Notes under the pieces: model-generated
Seen by the model: only the letters and a program-made list of their open reading frames with translations
What the model was told of the DNA's origin: nothing
Database searches by the model: none
Shown here: positions 36,553-45,043 of the stretch, piece after piece
Layout of the letters: every line of letters begins with the position of its first letter
Numbering within the stretch: position 1 is the stretch's first letter
Made by a program: the position numbers and the translations under genes
NCBI RefSeq assembly: GCF_001469165.1
Contig: NZ_JABX01000027.1
Span: 1 to 64,000, forward strand
Length of the DNA stretch: 64,000 nucleotides
From: Thiohalocapsa sp. ML1
GTDB lineage: Bacteria; Pseudomonadota; Gammaproteobacteria; Chromatiales; Chromatiaceae
Direction of reading: 5' to 3'

Positions 36553-36600
36553 GGGCCGAGGGCGGAGGGCCGAGGATGGCGCCCTTGGCCCTCGGCAGCG
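36553..36600. repeat. Heptamer array with inverted halves
   Basis: AGGGCCG/AGGGCGG heptamers on the left face CCCTTGG/CCCTCGG on the right with a short loop, in the gap between yqeY and dnaG. A hairpin can form; here it lies inside an operon, so it may attenuate or stabilise the transcript rather than end it. Confidence 0.55.
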
Positions 36601-36617
36601 CCGCTATCGGCCATTGT

Positions 36618-37061
36618 TCAGCCCGCGAGTCGCGCCTTCACGCGCTGGCTCACGGCGCCCATGTCGGCGCGGCCCTGTAGCTGCGGCCTCAGCACGCCCA
36701 TGAGCTTGCCCATGTCGCGCATGGATGCCGCGCCGGTTTCCGCGACGGCCGCGTTGATCAGCGCATCGATCTCGTCATCGGACAGGGCCTCGGGGAGGTA
36801 GCCCTGGATGACGTCGATCTCCGCGCGCTCCTTGGCGGCGAGGTCCTCGCGACCGGCGGCCTCGAACTGTGCGATCGAGTCCCGCCGCTGCTTGACCATC
36901 TTCTCGAGCACCGCGAGCACTTGCGTGTCGTCGAGCTCGATGCGCTCATCGACCTCGCGCTGCTTGATGGCGGCGTTGACGAGCCGGATGGTGCCGAGGC
37001 GTTCCTTGGCGCCGGCCCTCATCGCGGCCTTCATGTCGTCGGTGAGGCGCTGCTTGAGCAT
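36618..37061 (-). CDS. yqeY: GatB/YqeY domain-containing protein
   Basis: The 147-residue product consists of a YqeY domain, which is homologous to the C-terminal tRNA-binding tail of GatB and is often found with rpsU and dnaG. Seen are TIRLVNAAIKQREVDERI, MVKQRRDSIAQFEAAGREDL and the C-terminal MGKLMGVLRPQLQGRADMG. A role in tRNA-dependent amidotransfer has been proposed for the domain, but its exact function is unclear. It lies between rpsU and dnaG on the same strand. Confidence 0.93.
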   Translation of the reverse strand: MLKQRLTDDMKAAMRAGAKERLGTIRLVNAAIKQREVDERIELDDTQVLAVLEKMVKQRRDSIAQFEAAGREDLAAKERAEIDVIQGYLPEALSDDEIDALINAAVAETGAASMRDMGKLMGVLRPQLQGRADMGAVSQRVKARLAG

Positions 37062-37177
37062 GGTCGCTGGAGTCGGGCTTGGGCTCGATTTGCCGGGAGG
37101 TTTGGAGCCGCCGGGTGCCGGTCCTTAGGGCACGGCAACGCGCAGAGGTTCCGGCATCCGCCGTGGGGATCGAGCCG

Positions 37178-37393
37178 TCAGTACGGGCGCTCCCAACGAC
37201 GCGCCTCGCGGGAGAGCTTCTTGTGATGGCGCTTGACGGCGGCTGCCTTCTTGCGCTTGCGCTCCGCTGTCGGCTTCTCGTAGAACTCGCGGCGGCGGAC
37301 CTCGGCGAGCACACCGGCCTTTTCGCAGGAGCGCTTGAAGCGGCGCAAGGCGACCTCGAAGGGCTCGTTCTCTTTGATGCGAACGCTGGGCAT
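37178..37393 (-). CDS. rpsU: 30S ribosomal protein S21
   Basis: S21 is a small basic protein (71 residues) of the small subunit, needed for initiation complex formation. It reads [20 protein letters not shown] and then RSCEKAGVL, with a basic [20 protein letters not shown] tail, and is full length. The ATG at 37393 is preceded by AAGGA at normal spacing. It is the first gene of the rpsU-yqeY-dnaG-rpoD unit and is divergent from tsaD, as in E. coli. Confidence 0.97.
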   Translation of the reverse strand: MPSVRIKENEPFEVALRRFKRSCEKAGVLAEVRRREFYEKPTAERKRKKAAAVKRHHKKLSREARRWERPY

Positions 37394-37558
37394 GAAAAAT
37401 CCTTGCAATGAAATTCAGTTGAGCATTACGCCGCGCCGCGTCTGGCCAACGCGTGCGTAATCGCGCATTATGCCCTGCACAACTTCCCACTGACAAGCAC
37501 GCCCGCCTGCTGCTCCGCCCCCGGGGCGCCGCTGGGCGGATCGCGGCGAATCGACCCA

Positions 37559-38593
37559 ATGCGTGTACTTGGCATCGAAACCTCCTGCGACGAAACGGGC
37601 GTGGCCATCTACGACGGCGACGCGGGCCTGCTTGCGCATGAGGTCCACAGCCAAGTGGACCTGCATGCGGCCTATGGCGGCGTGGTGCCGGAGCTTGCCT
37701 CCCGCGACCACATCCGCCGGCTGACGCCGATGATCCGACTGGTCATGGACCGGGCGGCGACGGCACCGGCCGACATCCACGGCGTCGCCTACACGGCGGG
37801 GCCGGGGCTGGTCGGCGCGCTGCTGGTGGGCGCCGGGCTCGGCCGCAGCCTCGCCTGGGGCTGGGGCGTGCCCGCCATCGGCGTGCACCACATGGAGGGC
37901 CACCTGCTGGCGCCGCTGCTGGAGGAGCCGGCGCCGGCCTTTCCGTTCGTCGCGCTGCTCGTCTCCGGCGGCCACACGCAACTGGTGCACGTGGCGCAGA
38001 TCGGCCATTACCGGCTGCTCGGCGAGTCCGTGGACGATGCCGCCGGCGAGGCCTTCGACAAGACGGCCAAGATCCTGGGCCTGCCCTATCCCGGTGGTCC
38101 GGCGCTGGCGAAGCTCGCCGAACAGGGCCAGCCCGGCCGCTACCGCTTTCCGCGCCCAATGACCGATCGCCCCGGGCTCGACTTCAGCTTCAGCGGGCTC
38201 AAGACCTTTGCGCTGAACACGGTCCGCGACGAGCTCGCGCGCCGCCCGGACACCGAGCAGGCCAAGGCCGACATCGCCCGCGCCTTCGAGGACGCGGTGG
38301 TGGAGACGCTCGCGATCAAGTGTCGCCGCGCGGTGGAAGCCGCCGGCAGCGACCGCCTCGTGCTCGCCGGCGGTGTCAGCGCCAATCGCCGGCTGCGAGC
38401 GCGTGTAGACGAGATGATGGCCGCGCGCGGCGGTCGGGCCTTCTACCCGCGGCCGGCGCTGTGCACCGACAACGGCGCCATGATCGCCTTCGCCGGCCAC
38501 GAGCGCCTCGCGGCGGGGCTCGCGGAGCCACTGGCGTTCACGGCGATGCCTAGATGGCCGCTTGAGGGACTCCCTGCGTTGGAGAAGGGCTGA
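37559..38593 (+). CDS. tsaD: tRNA N6-adenosine threonylcarbamoyltransferase
   Basis: TsaD transfers the threonylcarbamoyl group to A37 of ANN-reading tRNAs, working with TsaB and TsaE. The 344-residue protein begins [19 protein letters not shown], has the metal-binding HHMEGH motif, the nucleotide-binding [12 protein letters not shown], and [13 protein letters not shown] near the C-terminus. The length is typical. It is divergent from rpsU and convergent with plsY. The 3' end runs into a heptamer hairpin. Confidence 0.96.
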   Translation: MRVLGIETSCDETGVAIYDGDAGLLAHEVHSQVDLHAAYGGVVPELASRDHIRRLTPMIRLVMDRAATAPADIHGVAYTAGPGLVGALLVGAGLGRSLAWGWGVPAIGVHHMEGHLLAPLLEEPAPAFPFVALLVSGGHTQLVHVAQIGHYRLLGESVDDAAGEAFDKTAKILGLPYPGGPALAKLAEQGQPGRYRFPRPMTDRPGLDFSFSGLKTFALNTVRDELARRPDTEQAKADIARAFEDAVVETLAIKCRRAVEAAGSDRLVLAGGVSANRRLRARVDEMMAARGGRAFYPRPALCTDNGAMIAFAGHERLAAGLAEPLAFTAMPRWPLEGLPALEKG

Positions 38594-38656
38594 GGGCCAA
38601 GGGCCGAGGTACAGCGAATCCGGCGCCTCAGCCCTCGGCCCTCGGCCCTTGCCCCT
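38583..38656. terminator. Heptamer-array hairpin between tsaD and plsY
   Basis: AAGGGCTGAGGGCCAAGGGC on the left pairs with CAGCCCTCGGCCCTCGGCCC on the right across a loop around 38613-38626. The structure overlaps both gene ends and lies at a convergent junction, so it may act as a bidirectional terminator. It is built from the same seven-base units as 13556-13620. Confidence 0.55.
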
Positions 38657-39287
38657 GCACCACGGTCGCTTCCGCCGCCCCGCCGCCGATCCGATCCTCC
38701 TCACCCCGCAGCAGCTTCTTGATGTTGCTGCGATGACGCAGGAACAAGAGCCCCGTGATGACGAGCTGCATGCCGATGAGCGCGGGATTGGGCCACAGGA
38801 GCCAGACGAACACCGGCGCCAGCGCCATGGACAACAGCGCCGACACGGACGAGATCTTGAGCACCTTCGCCGCAAACAGCCACACCGCCGCCGTCGCCGC
38901 ACCGATGGGCCAGTAGAGCCCGAGCTGCACGCCTAGCGCGGTCGCCACGCCCTTGCCGCCGCGGAAACCGAAAAACACCGGGAGCAGGTGGCCAGCAAAC
39001 GCGGCGATGCCCACCAGCGCCAGCGTCAACGGCGCGACGCCAAGCACGTGCGCGATCAGCATCGGCAGCACGCCCTTCAGCATGTCGCCGGCCAGCGTGA
39101 TGGCCGCCGCGGGCTTGGCCTTGGCACCGCCGATGCGCAGCACATTGGTCGCGCCCGGGTTGTTGGAGCCCTGCGTGCGCGGGTCCGGCAGGCCCATCGC
39201 CCGGCAGACGATGATGGCGCTGGACACGGAGCCGAGCAGATAGGCCCCGAGCACGAGCAAGAGCGCAATGATGAGGGATAGGTCCAT
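38628..39287 (-). CDS. plsY: Acyl-phosphate:glycerol-3-phosphate acyltransferase
   Basis: PlsY makes lysophosphatidic acid from acyl-phosphate and glycerol-3-phosphate at the inner membrane. The 219-residue product has several membrane helices and the three PlsY motifs: LLGSVSSAIIVCRAMGLPD, GSNNPGATNVLRIGG (phosphate-binding) and GFRGGKGVATALG. The last residues (VVQGQGPRAEG) are encoded by the heptamer array, indicating that the original stop was lost and repeat DNA now forms the tail. Confidence 0.94.
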   Translation of the reverse strand: MDLSLIIALLLVLGAYLLGSVSSAIIVCRAMGLPDPRTQGSNNPGATNVLRIGGAKAKPAAAITLAGDMLKGVLPMLIAHVLGVAPLTLALVGIAAFAGHLLPVFFGFRGGKGVATALGVQLGLYWPIGAATAAVWLFAAKVLKISSVSALLSMALAPVFVWLLWPNPALIGMQLVITGLLFLRHRSNIKKLLRGEEDRIGGGAAEATVVQGQGPRAEG

Positions 39288-39399
39288 GGCCGCGCATTGG
39301 ACCGGCTGCGCCCCTTGCGGTCAAGCTCGGAACTAAGCTCTTGGCGCTCGCGCGGTGCTTGCACAGGCGCGAACAGACAACATTTGGGAAGGGGCTAGT

Positions 39400-39556
39400 G
39401 CCGAGGGCCGAGGAGGGCCGGCCGGAGCCGGAGCTGGGCCGGAGAGCCGACCGCCAGGTCGGCTAGGCACGCGCGATATCCGTGCATCCCGCTCTGTCGG
39501 TGTTGACCTGGAGGTCAACACTCCAGTCAGTCCAGCCAACGCCAGACGACAACAAT
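39400..39556. repeat. Composite intergenic repeat element, copy C (short)
   Basis: A shorter copy in the same orientation as the one at 1-324: the palindrome GAGCCGACC-GCC-AGGTCGGCT (39444-39464), then GCATCCCGCTCTGTCGG, then GTTGACCT-GG-AGGTCAAC (39502-39519) and a short CACTCCAGTCAGTCC tail. The CCTAGCC array and the GACAACG stretch are reduced. It directly precedes folB. Confidence 0.75.
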
Positions 39557-39566
39557 AGGAGCCCCC

Positions 39567-39926
39567 GTGGACATCGTTTTCATCAGCCAACTGCGCATCG
39601 AGACCGTCATCGGCATCTACGACTGGGAAAAGGCGATCAAGCAGCCCGTGGTGCTCGACATCGAGATGGCCGCCGATAACCGCAGGGCCGCCGCCTCCGA
39701 TCGCATCGAGGACACGCTGGACTACAAGTCCGTCTCGAAGCGGCTGAAGCAGTTCGTCGGCGAGTCGCAGTTCGAGTTGGTGGAGACCCTCGCCGAGCGC
39801 TGCGCCGCGATCATCCTCGACGAGCTCGGTGCGCCCTGGGTGCGGCTCAAGGTCAATAAGATCGGTGCCATCAGCGACGCCGCCGGCGTCGGCGTCGTCA
39901 TTGAGCGGGGCGTGCGGCCCGGCTGA
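39567..39926 (+). CDS. folB: Dihydroneopterin aldolase
   Basis: FolB converts dihydroneopterin to 6-hydroxymethyl-dihydropterin in folate synthesis. The 119-residue product reads MDIVFISQLRIETVIGIYDW, then EKAIKQPVVLDIEMA, with TLDYKSVSKRLKQFV and ELVETLAERCAAIIL in the usual places. The C-terminal GVGVVIERG is also typical. It is convergent with folK, which performs the next step. Confidence 0.94.
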   Translation: MDIVFISQLRIETVIGIYDWEKAIKQPVVLDIEMAADNRRAAASDRIEDTLDYKSVSKRLKQFVGESQFELVETLAERCAAIILDELGAPWVRLKVNKIGAISDAAGVGVVIERGVRPG

Positions 39927-39961
39927 GCCGAGCGTGCTTCGAGCGGGGTGTGTTACCCGGC

Positions 39962-40369
39962 TTAGACGAGGCCGATGCCGTGGCGTCGCAGCAGCGCATC
40001 CACCGGGATGGCTACATAGTCCTTCGCCGGATACTCTGCATGCACCACGCGGCCATCCCAGCCGATGAGGTCGAGGTCAATCTTCCGCGGACCCGCCTTG
40101 ATGCCGCCGCGCTGGCGGCCGAGCCGGTCCTCGACGCCTTTCAGGTAAGCGACGAAGGCCGTCTGCTCCAGGCTCGTCTCAACCAGCCAAGCGCCGTTCA
40201 GGAAATCCGGCTGGGCCAGATATCCCTCCGGGTCGGTGCGAATCAGCGGCGACTCGTCCACCAGCCGGTGCTCGGCGGCGACGATGTCGCGGGCACGCTC
40301 AAGGTTCAGCTCCGGCTCGATGTTCGAGCCAATCGAGACCACGGCGAGATGCACGGCGCTCGCGCTCAT
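39962..40369 (-). CDS. folK: 2-amino-4-hydroxy-6-hydroxymethyldihydropteridine pyrophosphokinase
   Basis: FolK transfers pyrophosphate from ATP to the hydroxymethylpterin made by FolB. The 135-residue product has SIGSNIEPELNLERARDIV at the N-terminus, YLAQPDFLNGAWLVETSL, and the metal-binding signature GPRKIDLDLIGWDG. The ATG at 40369 overlaps the stop of the upstream SDR gene by four bases. It is somewhat shorter than E. coli FolK (159) at the C-terminus. Confidence 0.9.
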   Translation of the reverse strand: MSASAVHLAVVSIGSNIEPELNLERARDIVAAEHRLVDESPLIRTDPEGYLAQPDFLNGAWLVETSLEQTAFVAYLKGVEDRLGRQRGGIKAGPRKIDLDLIGWDGRVVHAEYPAKDYVAIPVDALLRRHGIGLV

Positions 40370-41133
40370 CGCGCGGCCGGATAGTTCTCGGAGTGCCGCC
40401 CCACTTGGAACATGCCCTCGCCGCCGTCGACGGTGAGGATCTGGCCGGTCACGAAGTCGTTTTCCACCAGGTAGCGCAGCGCGTGGCACAGATGCTCGGG
40501 CTTGCCTTGGCGCTTGAGGGGGATGCCGTCTAGGCGCCAGCGCAGGTAATCCGCCGTCCGGCTCGACATCGGCATGACGACCCCGGGCGAGAGGCCGTTG
40601 ACTCGGATACGCGGCGCGTACTCCAAGGCCGCCATGCGCGTCGCCTCCGCGAGGCTCTTCTTGGAGAGCAGGTAGGCGGCGTAGTCGTATTGGGCGTAGG
40701 CGACCTTGTTGTCGATGATGTTGACGACACAGCCCGCGTCTACGCTGGCCGCGAAGACCCGCATCAGCTCCATCGGTGCCACGAGGTTGACGGCGAGCTG
40801 CGCGTAGACGGTCTCCGGGCGGGTGCTGGCCAGGTTGCCGGCTACGTAGCGCGACGCGCTGTTCACGAGGACGCCCAAGCGCGGGAAGCGCGCCAGCGCC
40901 CGTTCCATCAGGCCGGGCAGGTCTTGGTGCCGGGACAGATCGCATTGCAGCGGCTCGGCATCGCTGCCCCGGGTGCGAAGCTCCGCGGCCGTGGTCTCGG
41001 CCTCGGTGGCGGAGCTGTTGTAGTGCAGCGCGATGTCGTAGCCCATGTCGGCCAGGGCGAGGGCAAACTCGCGGCCCAGCCGCGTGGCGGCACCGGTGAC
41101 GAGGGCCGCGGGGCGGTCGGCGGTGTCTGTCAT
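40366..41133 (-). CDS. Pteridine reductase-like SDR (FolM-like)
   Basis: A short-chain dehydrogenase of 255 residues with the TGX3RXG motif (TGAATRLG), an Arg-containing variant of the NAD(P) motif typical for pteridine reductase PTR1 and FolM. The active-site Tyr and Lys lie in YDYAAYLLSKKSLAEA. The ATG at 41133 is chosen as start. Its stop overlaps folK (ATGA), which supports a role in dihydromonapterin or dihydrofolate reduction. A second SDR of the same type lies 1.4 kb upstream at 42568-43341. Confidence 0.8.
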   Translation of the reverse strand: MTDTADRPAALVTGAATRLGREFALALADMGYDIALHYNSSATEAETTAAELRTRGSDAEPLQCDLSRHQDLPGLMERALARFPRLGVLVNSASRYVAGNLASTRPETVYAQLAVNLVAPMELMRVFAASVDAGCVVNIIDNKVAYAQYDYAAYLLSKKSLAEATRMAALEYAPRIRVNGLSPGVVMPMSSRTADYLRWRLDGIPLKRQGKPEHLCHALRYLVENDFVTGQILTVDGGEGMFQVGRHSENYPAAR

Positions 41134-41137
41134 CAGG

Positions 41138-41905
41138 TCAATCCTTGATGGAGAAGGGCGTGAAATTGGTGCCCCGGTCATAGATGTCAACGCCCTCGGC
41201 CTGTTTCAGGAAGCCGACGACAGCGTAGGTCACGGGCGTCATGGTCGCTTCCAGCAGCACCTTGAAGGCGAAGTTGAATGCGATCACCGACGCGATGCTC
41301 TCTGCGGACCAGATGCCCAAGAAGGCGATGGGGTAGAACAGCAGGCTGTCCGCGCCTTGGCCGGCGATGGTGGAGCCGATGGTCCGGGTCCACAGGTACT
41401 TGCCGCGGGTCCAGAGCTTCATCTTCGCCATCACGTAGGAGTTCACGAAGTCGCCGACCCAAAAGGCAACGATCGAGGCGATGACGACGCGCGCGGTGTT
41501 GCCGAAGACCGTCTCCAGCGCCGGCTGCAGCGTCGCGTTGAAGGGCTCGGCCGGGTCCGCCGGCAGCGCGATGATCACCATGGACATCACGGAGGCGAAC
41601 ACCAATGCGCCGAAGCCCGCCCAGATCACGCGTCGCGCGCGGGCATAGCCGTACACCTCCGTCAGGATGTCGCCGAAGATGTAGCTGATGGGAAAGAACA
41701 GGTTGCCGGCGCCGAAGCTCAAGCTCTCGCCGATGCCGGGCAGCGCAAACGGCAGCTCGATCTGCCCCACCTTCGCGGGCCCGATGAGGTTGGAGCACAA
41801 CAGCACCGTGACAAAGCCGACCATGATCAGGTCGTAGTACTGAAAGCGGCGGCCGTGCGTGGCGGCGCCGGGCATGGCGGCGTAGGGTCGACTGGCGTAG
41901 CTCAT
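41138..41905 (-). CDS. Queuosine precursor transporter, YhhQ family
   Basis: An integral membrane protein of 255 residues with about six helices. Family motifs are visible: FFPISYIFGDILTEVYGYA, VAFWVGDFVNSYVMAKMK and GSTIAGQGADSLLFYPIAFL. YhhQ/QueT-type carriers import preQ0/preQ1 for queuosine tRNA modification. The ATG at 41905 is used (MSYASRPYAAMPG); a longer frame exists but its extra residues are not conserved. It lies 4 bp upstream of the SDR-folK pair, so it is in the same operon. Confidence 0.88.
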   Translation of the reverse strand: MSYASRPYAAMPGAATHGRRFQYYDLIMVGFVTVLLCSNLIGPAKVGQIELPFALPGIGESLSFGAGNLFFPISYIFGDILTEVYGYARARRVIWAGFGALVFASVMSMVIIALPADPAEPFNATLQPALETVFGNTARVVIASIVAFWVGDFVNSYVMAKMKLWTRGKYLWTRTIGSTIAGQGADSLLFYPIAFLGIWSAESIASVIAFNFAFKVLLEATMTPVTYAVVGFLKQAEGVDIYDRGTNFTPFSIKD

Positions 41906-42012
41906 GCGGGCTCCCCTGGCTGGCGATGCCGGGGGTTCTGCGGCCGGCAGGCGCGCCACACAAGGCGCGACGCCGAATGACCGGCACGCACGGGCTCCGG
42001 CGCGCGGTGCCG

Positions 42013-42507
42013 TCAGCCGGCCTCGCCGCGGTGCAGTCCGCCGATGCGCAGCAGCTCGCCGACGATCTCGCCGGTGTCGTCGGCGCGGTCGAGGTCCTCG
42101 GCCGGGGTCCAGGAATAGTCCGTCTCCAGCCGGTAGGAGCCCAAGTACTCGTGCGGCGGCGCGCCGCGCCAGTCCGCCGGCGACAGCATCGAGAAGAAAC
42201 TGCCGCCGGCCTTCCGGTACAGGTGATAGACCTGGCCCGGGATGCGCTTAAAGGCGCACTCGGCATGCGTCAGCGCCTGCTCCTCGCGCGCCTCATCGAG
42301 CACCTTGCGCGCCTCGGCCTGCAGCGCCTTGATCTGGTCCGCGATGACCCGGAGCTTGGCGCCGGTGCGCGCGCTCAGCATGGACTCCGCGCGGGCGATC
42401 TCCTCGGCCAGCTCCGGGGCCTCGAAGGCCGGCGCGAGGCGGCTCACGGGATACGGCGAGCTGCGCGCGTCGCCGCGATGCAGCAGGGCCTTGTCGTCTT
42501 TGCTCAT
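42013..42507 (-). CDS. DUF2452 domain-containing protein
   Basis: A 164-residue protein whose features match DUF2452: SPYPVSRLAPAFEAPELAEE, a central coiled helix (LRVIADQIKALQAEARKVLD), and KRIPGQVYHLYRKAGGSFFS followed by a conserved WRGAPPHEYLGSYRLETDYSW. Function is unknown. It is on the same strand as the flanking pterin and SDR genes (60 bp to the upstream SDR). Confidence 0.8.
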   Translation of the reverse strand: MSKDDKALLHRGDARSSPYPVSRLAPAFEAPELAEEIARAESMLSARTGAKLRVIADQIKALQAEARKVLDEAREEQALTHAECAFKRIPGQVYHLYRKAGGSFFSMLSPADWRGAPPHEYLGSYRLETDYSWTPAEDLDRADDTGEIVGELLRIGGLHRGEAG

Positions 42508-42567
42508 GACGATGCTTGAGATCCTCCGGGCTCGGGTGCGCGGTCTCGGCGCACCGTCGATGCCGTC

Positions 42568-43341
42568 TTATTGCTGAATGGTGCGACCACCATCGACGGC
42601 GATGATCTGCCCCGTAATGTAGGGCGCGTCGCACACCAGAAAGCGCACGGTGCGGGCGATGTCCGCGGGCGCGCCGGGACGCTTCAATGCGGTGCGCGCG
42701 AGGATGGTCTCCTTGACGGCGTCCGCCAACCCCTGCTCGGGCCACAGGATCGCGCCCGGTGCGACCCCGTTGACGCGCACGCGCGGCCCGAGCTCCCGGG
42801 CCAGCGCCTGCACCATCATCGCATTGCCGGCTTTGGCGATGGAATAGATGGGGTGGTGCGCATGGGGGCGCTCGGCGTGGATGTCTACCAGATTCACGAT
42901 GCAGCCGTCCGCGGCCGTCAGGAGCGGCGCCAGCGCCTTGGCCAGAAAGAAGGGCGCCTTCAGGTTCGTGTCCATAAGCTCGGTCCACTGCGCCTCGGTG
43001 GCCTCGGCGAGCGGCGTCGCATAGAAGCTGGAGGCGTTGTTCACCAGCACGTCGAGCCGGTTGCGAAACGCGCGCACCGCGTCCAGTAGCACGGTCGGGG
43101 CCTTCGGGTCCAGCAGATCGGCACGCGCGAGCCGCACCGAGTCCGCCCGCGCGGCCTCCAGCTCCGCCTTCAGCGCCGCGGCGTCGTCGCCCGAGCTGCG
43201 ATAGTGGATGATCAGGTCCATGCCCTCGGCGTGCAGCACGCGGGCGATCTCGGCGCCGATGCGCGCCGCCGCGCCGGTGATGAGCGCCACCGGCGGTGCG
43301 AGCGGGGCGTTTGGATGCGGGGTCGGATGCGACGTAGCCAA
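42568..43341 (-). CDS. Pteridine reductase
   Basis: An SDR of 257 residues with TGAAARIG (TGX3RXG, the pteridine-reductase type NADPH motif), NNASSFYATPL, and the catalytic Tyr-X3-Lys in IYSIAKAGNAMM. PTR1-like enzymes reduce biopterin/folate or, as FolM, monapterin. The proximity of folB, folK and a second SDR of the same class supports a pterin substrate. The ATG gives a Pro-rich leader before the Rossmann fold (PPVALITGAAARIG); an internal start is possible. Confidence 0.85.
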   Translation of the reverse strand: MATSHPTPHPNAPLAPPVALITGAAARIGAEIARVLHAEGMDLIIHYRSSGDDAAALKAELEAARADSVRLARADLLDPKAPTVLLDAVRAFRNRLDVLVNNASSFYATPLAEATEAQWTELMDTNLKAPFFLAKALAPLLTAADGCIVNLVDIHAERPHAHHPIYSIAKAGNAMMVQALARELGPRVRVNGVAPGAILWPEQGLADAVKETILARTALKRPGAPADIARTVRFLVCDAPYITGQIIAVDGGRTIQQ

Positions 43342-43383
43342 GGGTGAGTCACCTCATTGATCGGTGCAAATGGGCCCGCTCGG

Positions 43384-43452
43384 GCCAAGGTCGGAGGGCC
43401 GAGGGCCGAGCCCGGACTGCCGATGCCTTGGCCCTTGGCCCTTGGCCCTCAA
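43384..43452. repeat. Heptamer array with inverted halves
   Basis: AGGGCCG units (43396-43413) face CCTTGGC/CCTTGGCC units (43430-43451) in the divergent gap between pteridine reductase and midA. It is the same kind of sequence as 13556-13620, but here at a promoter-side junction, so it cannot be only a terminator. Confidence 0.6.
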
Positions 43453-43498
43453 ACCCCTGTATCGTTGCGCAACCTGACGCGGCCCAGCGAGCTGAACC

Positions 43499-44719
43499 AT
43501 GCAGTACCCCAACGATGCCGACGGCGCCGCTCTTGCGCAGAGCGAGGCCATTGCGGCGCACATCGCAGCCGCCATCGACGCGGCCGGCGGTGCGCTCCCC
43601 TTCGATCGCTTCATGGAGCTCGCGCTGTACGCCCCCGGGCTCGGCTATTACTCCGCCGGAGCCGCCAAGCTGGGGCCGGACGGCGACTTTGTCACGGCCC
43701 CGGAGATCTCGCCGCTGTTCGGCCGCTGCGTCGCCAGCCAGTGCGCGGAGGTGCTGGCGGCGCTCGGCGGCGGCGATGTGCTCGAATTCGGCGCCGGCAG
43801 CGGCGCCCTCGCGGCGGAGCTGCTGAGCACGCTCGACGCGCTCGGGCGGCCCCCCGAGCGCTATCTGATCCTGGAGCCGAGCCCGGACCTGGCGGAGCGC
43901 CAGCGCGCGCTGCTCGCCGAGCGGGTGCCCGCGCTCGCGCCGCGCGTCCACTGGCTGCCCGCGCCGCCCGCGGGGCTCCGCGGCGTCGTCATCGCCAACG
44001 AGGTACTGGACGCGATGCCCGTGCACCGCTTCTGCGTGCCGCCGCTGGACCCGGCCGCCGCCGACCCGGCGCACCTCGCGGAGCGGGTGCAGGAGGTGCT
44101 GGTGGTACGCGACGGCGACGGCTTCGGCGAGATCCGCTCGGCGCCGGTGTCGGCCGGGCTCGCCGAGGCGGTCGCAGCGCTCGACCTGCCCGCGGACCTG
44201 CTCGCCGACGGGCTCTGCGGCGAGCTGAACCTGCGCCTCGCGCCCTGGCTCGCGCTCCTCGCGGAGCACCTCGCCGCCGGCATGCTGCTCGTCATCGACT
44301 ACGGCTATCCGCGCCGGGAGCTGTACCTGCCGGAACGCCGCGACGGCACGCTCTTGTGCCATCACCGCCACCGCGCCCACGCCGACCCCTACAGCCACTT
44401 GGGCCTGCAGGACATCACCGCGCACGTGGACTTCACCGCCGTCGCCGACGCCGGCACCGCCGCGGGACTCGACCTCGCCGGTTACACGACGCAGGCCAAC
44501 TTTCTCATCGGCTGCGGACTCGACCGCCATCTGAGCGCCGCGACCGATGACCCGGCCACGCTCATGGACCTCGCCGTCGGCGCCAAGCAGCTCGTGCTGC
44601 CGGCCGCCATGGGCGAGCGCTTTCAGGTGCTCGCACTGGCCCGCGCCGCAGAGGCGCCGCCCGCCGGGTGGTGCGGCTTCGGGCTGCGGGATTTGCGGCA
44701 TCGGCTGATCGACCGATAA
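43499..44719 (+). CDS. SAM-dependent methyltransferase, MidA/NDUFAF7 family
   Basis: A 406-residue class I methyltransferase. The N-terminal family block is FMELALYAPGLGYYSAGAAK followed by DFVTAPEISPLFGRC; the SAM-binding site is VLEFGAGSGALAAELL, then VIANEVLDAMPVHRF and LLVIDYGYPRRELYLP. Mitochondrial NDUFAF7 dimethylates an arginine of complex I; the bacterial role is not established. It ends at a degenerate fic remnant on the opposite strand. Confidence 0.88.
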   Translation: MQYPNDADGAALAQSEAIAAHIAAAIDAAGGALPFDRFMELALYAPGLGYYSAGAAKLGPDGDFVTAPEISPLFGRCVASQCAEVLAALGGGDVLEFGAGSGALAAELLSTLDALGRPPERYLILEPSPDLAERQRALLAERVPALAPRVHWLPAPPAGLRGVVIANEVLDAMPVHRFCVPPLDPAAADPAHLAERVQEVLVVRDGDGFGEIRSAPVSAGLAEAVAALDLPADLLADGLCGELNLRLAPWLALLAEHLAAGMLLVIDYGYPRRELYLPERRDGTLLCHHRHRAHADPYSHLGLQDITAHVDFTAVADAGTAAGLDLAGYTTQANFLIGCGLDRHLSAATDDPATLMDLAVGAKQLVLPAAMGERFQVLALARAAEAPPAGWCGFGLRDLRHRLIDR

Positions 44720-44720
44720 G

Positions 44721-44811
44721 GCTCCTGGCGTCCCGGCGAGCTGTAGGGCACATAGGCATAGCCGGCCCGCAGCAGGAGCAGCGTGGTCAGCACCTGAGGT
44801 ATCCCAAAATC
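44721..44811 (-). pseudogene. Fic-domain gene fragment, C-terminal part
   Basis: On the minus strand one frame reads IPQVLTTLLLLRAGYAYVPY then SSPGRQEPY, matching the region after the Fic core in Fic (AMPylation) family proteins (usually LTTLLLLRAGYxYVPYSSLE). The N-terminal part of apparently the same gene lies at 45042-45200; the Fic motif itself is missing. About 200 bp holding an inverted repeat now replace the middle. Confidence 0.5.
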
Positions 44812-44834
44812 GGCCTGGACAGCGAGCCGTCACG

Positions 44835-45043
44835 GACTGGGAGCGCCGGCTTTCAGCCGGCTTCGCGCGCCGGGGGCTCGATGCCCCCGGCGTGCGATCG
44901 ACTGCGCTGGAGCAGGGCGACTACCCATGCCGCGCCGCCGGGCCGGGCGACTGCGCTTGTGCCCTTGTGCCAGCCCAGACGCCGCCGACGCGGCATCGAG
45001 CCGCGACGGCGCCGAGCCGGCTGGAAAGCCGGCGCTCCCAGTC
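44835..45043. repeat. Inverted repeat enclosing about 150 bp
   Basis: The arms 44835-44861 and 45016-45043 are reverse complements over about 27 bases with one indel; both contain GGGAGCGCCGGCTTT. A second palindrome (CGCCGGGGGC-TCGAT-GCCCCCGGCG) lies just inside the left arm near 44868-44894. No transposase is encoded between them. The element separates two pieces of a fic gene and looks like a small non-autonomous insertion or a deletion scar. Confidence 0.75.
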
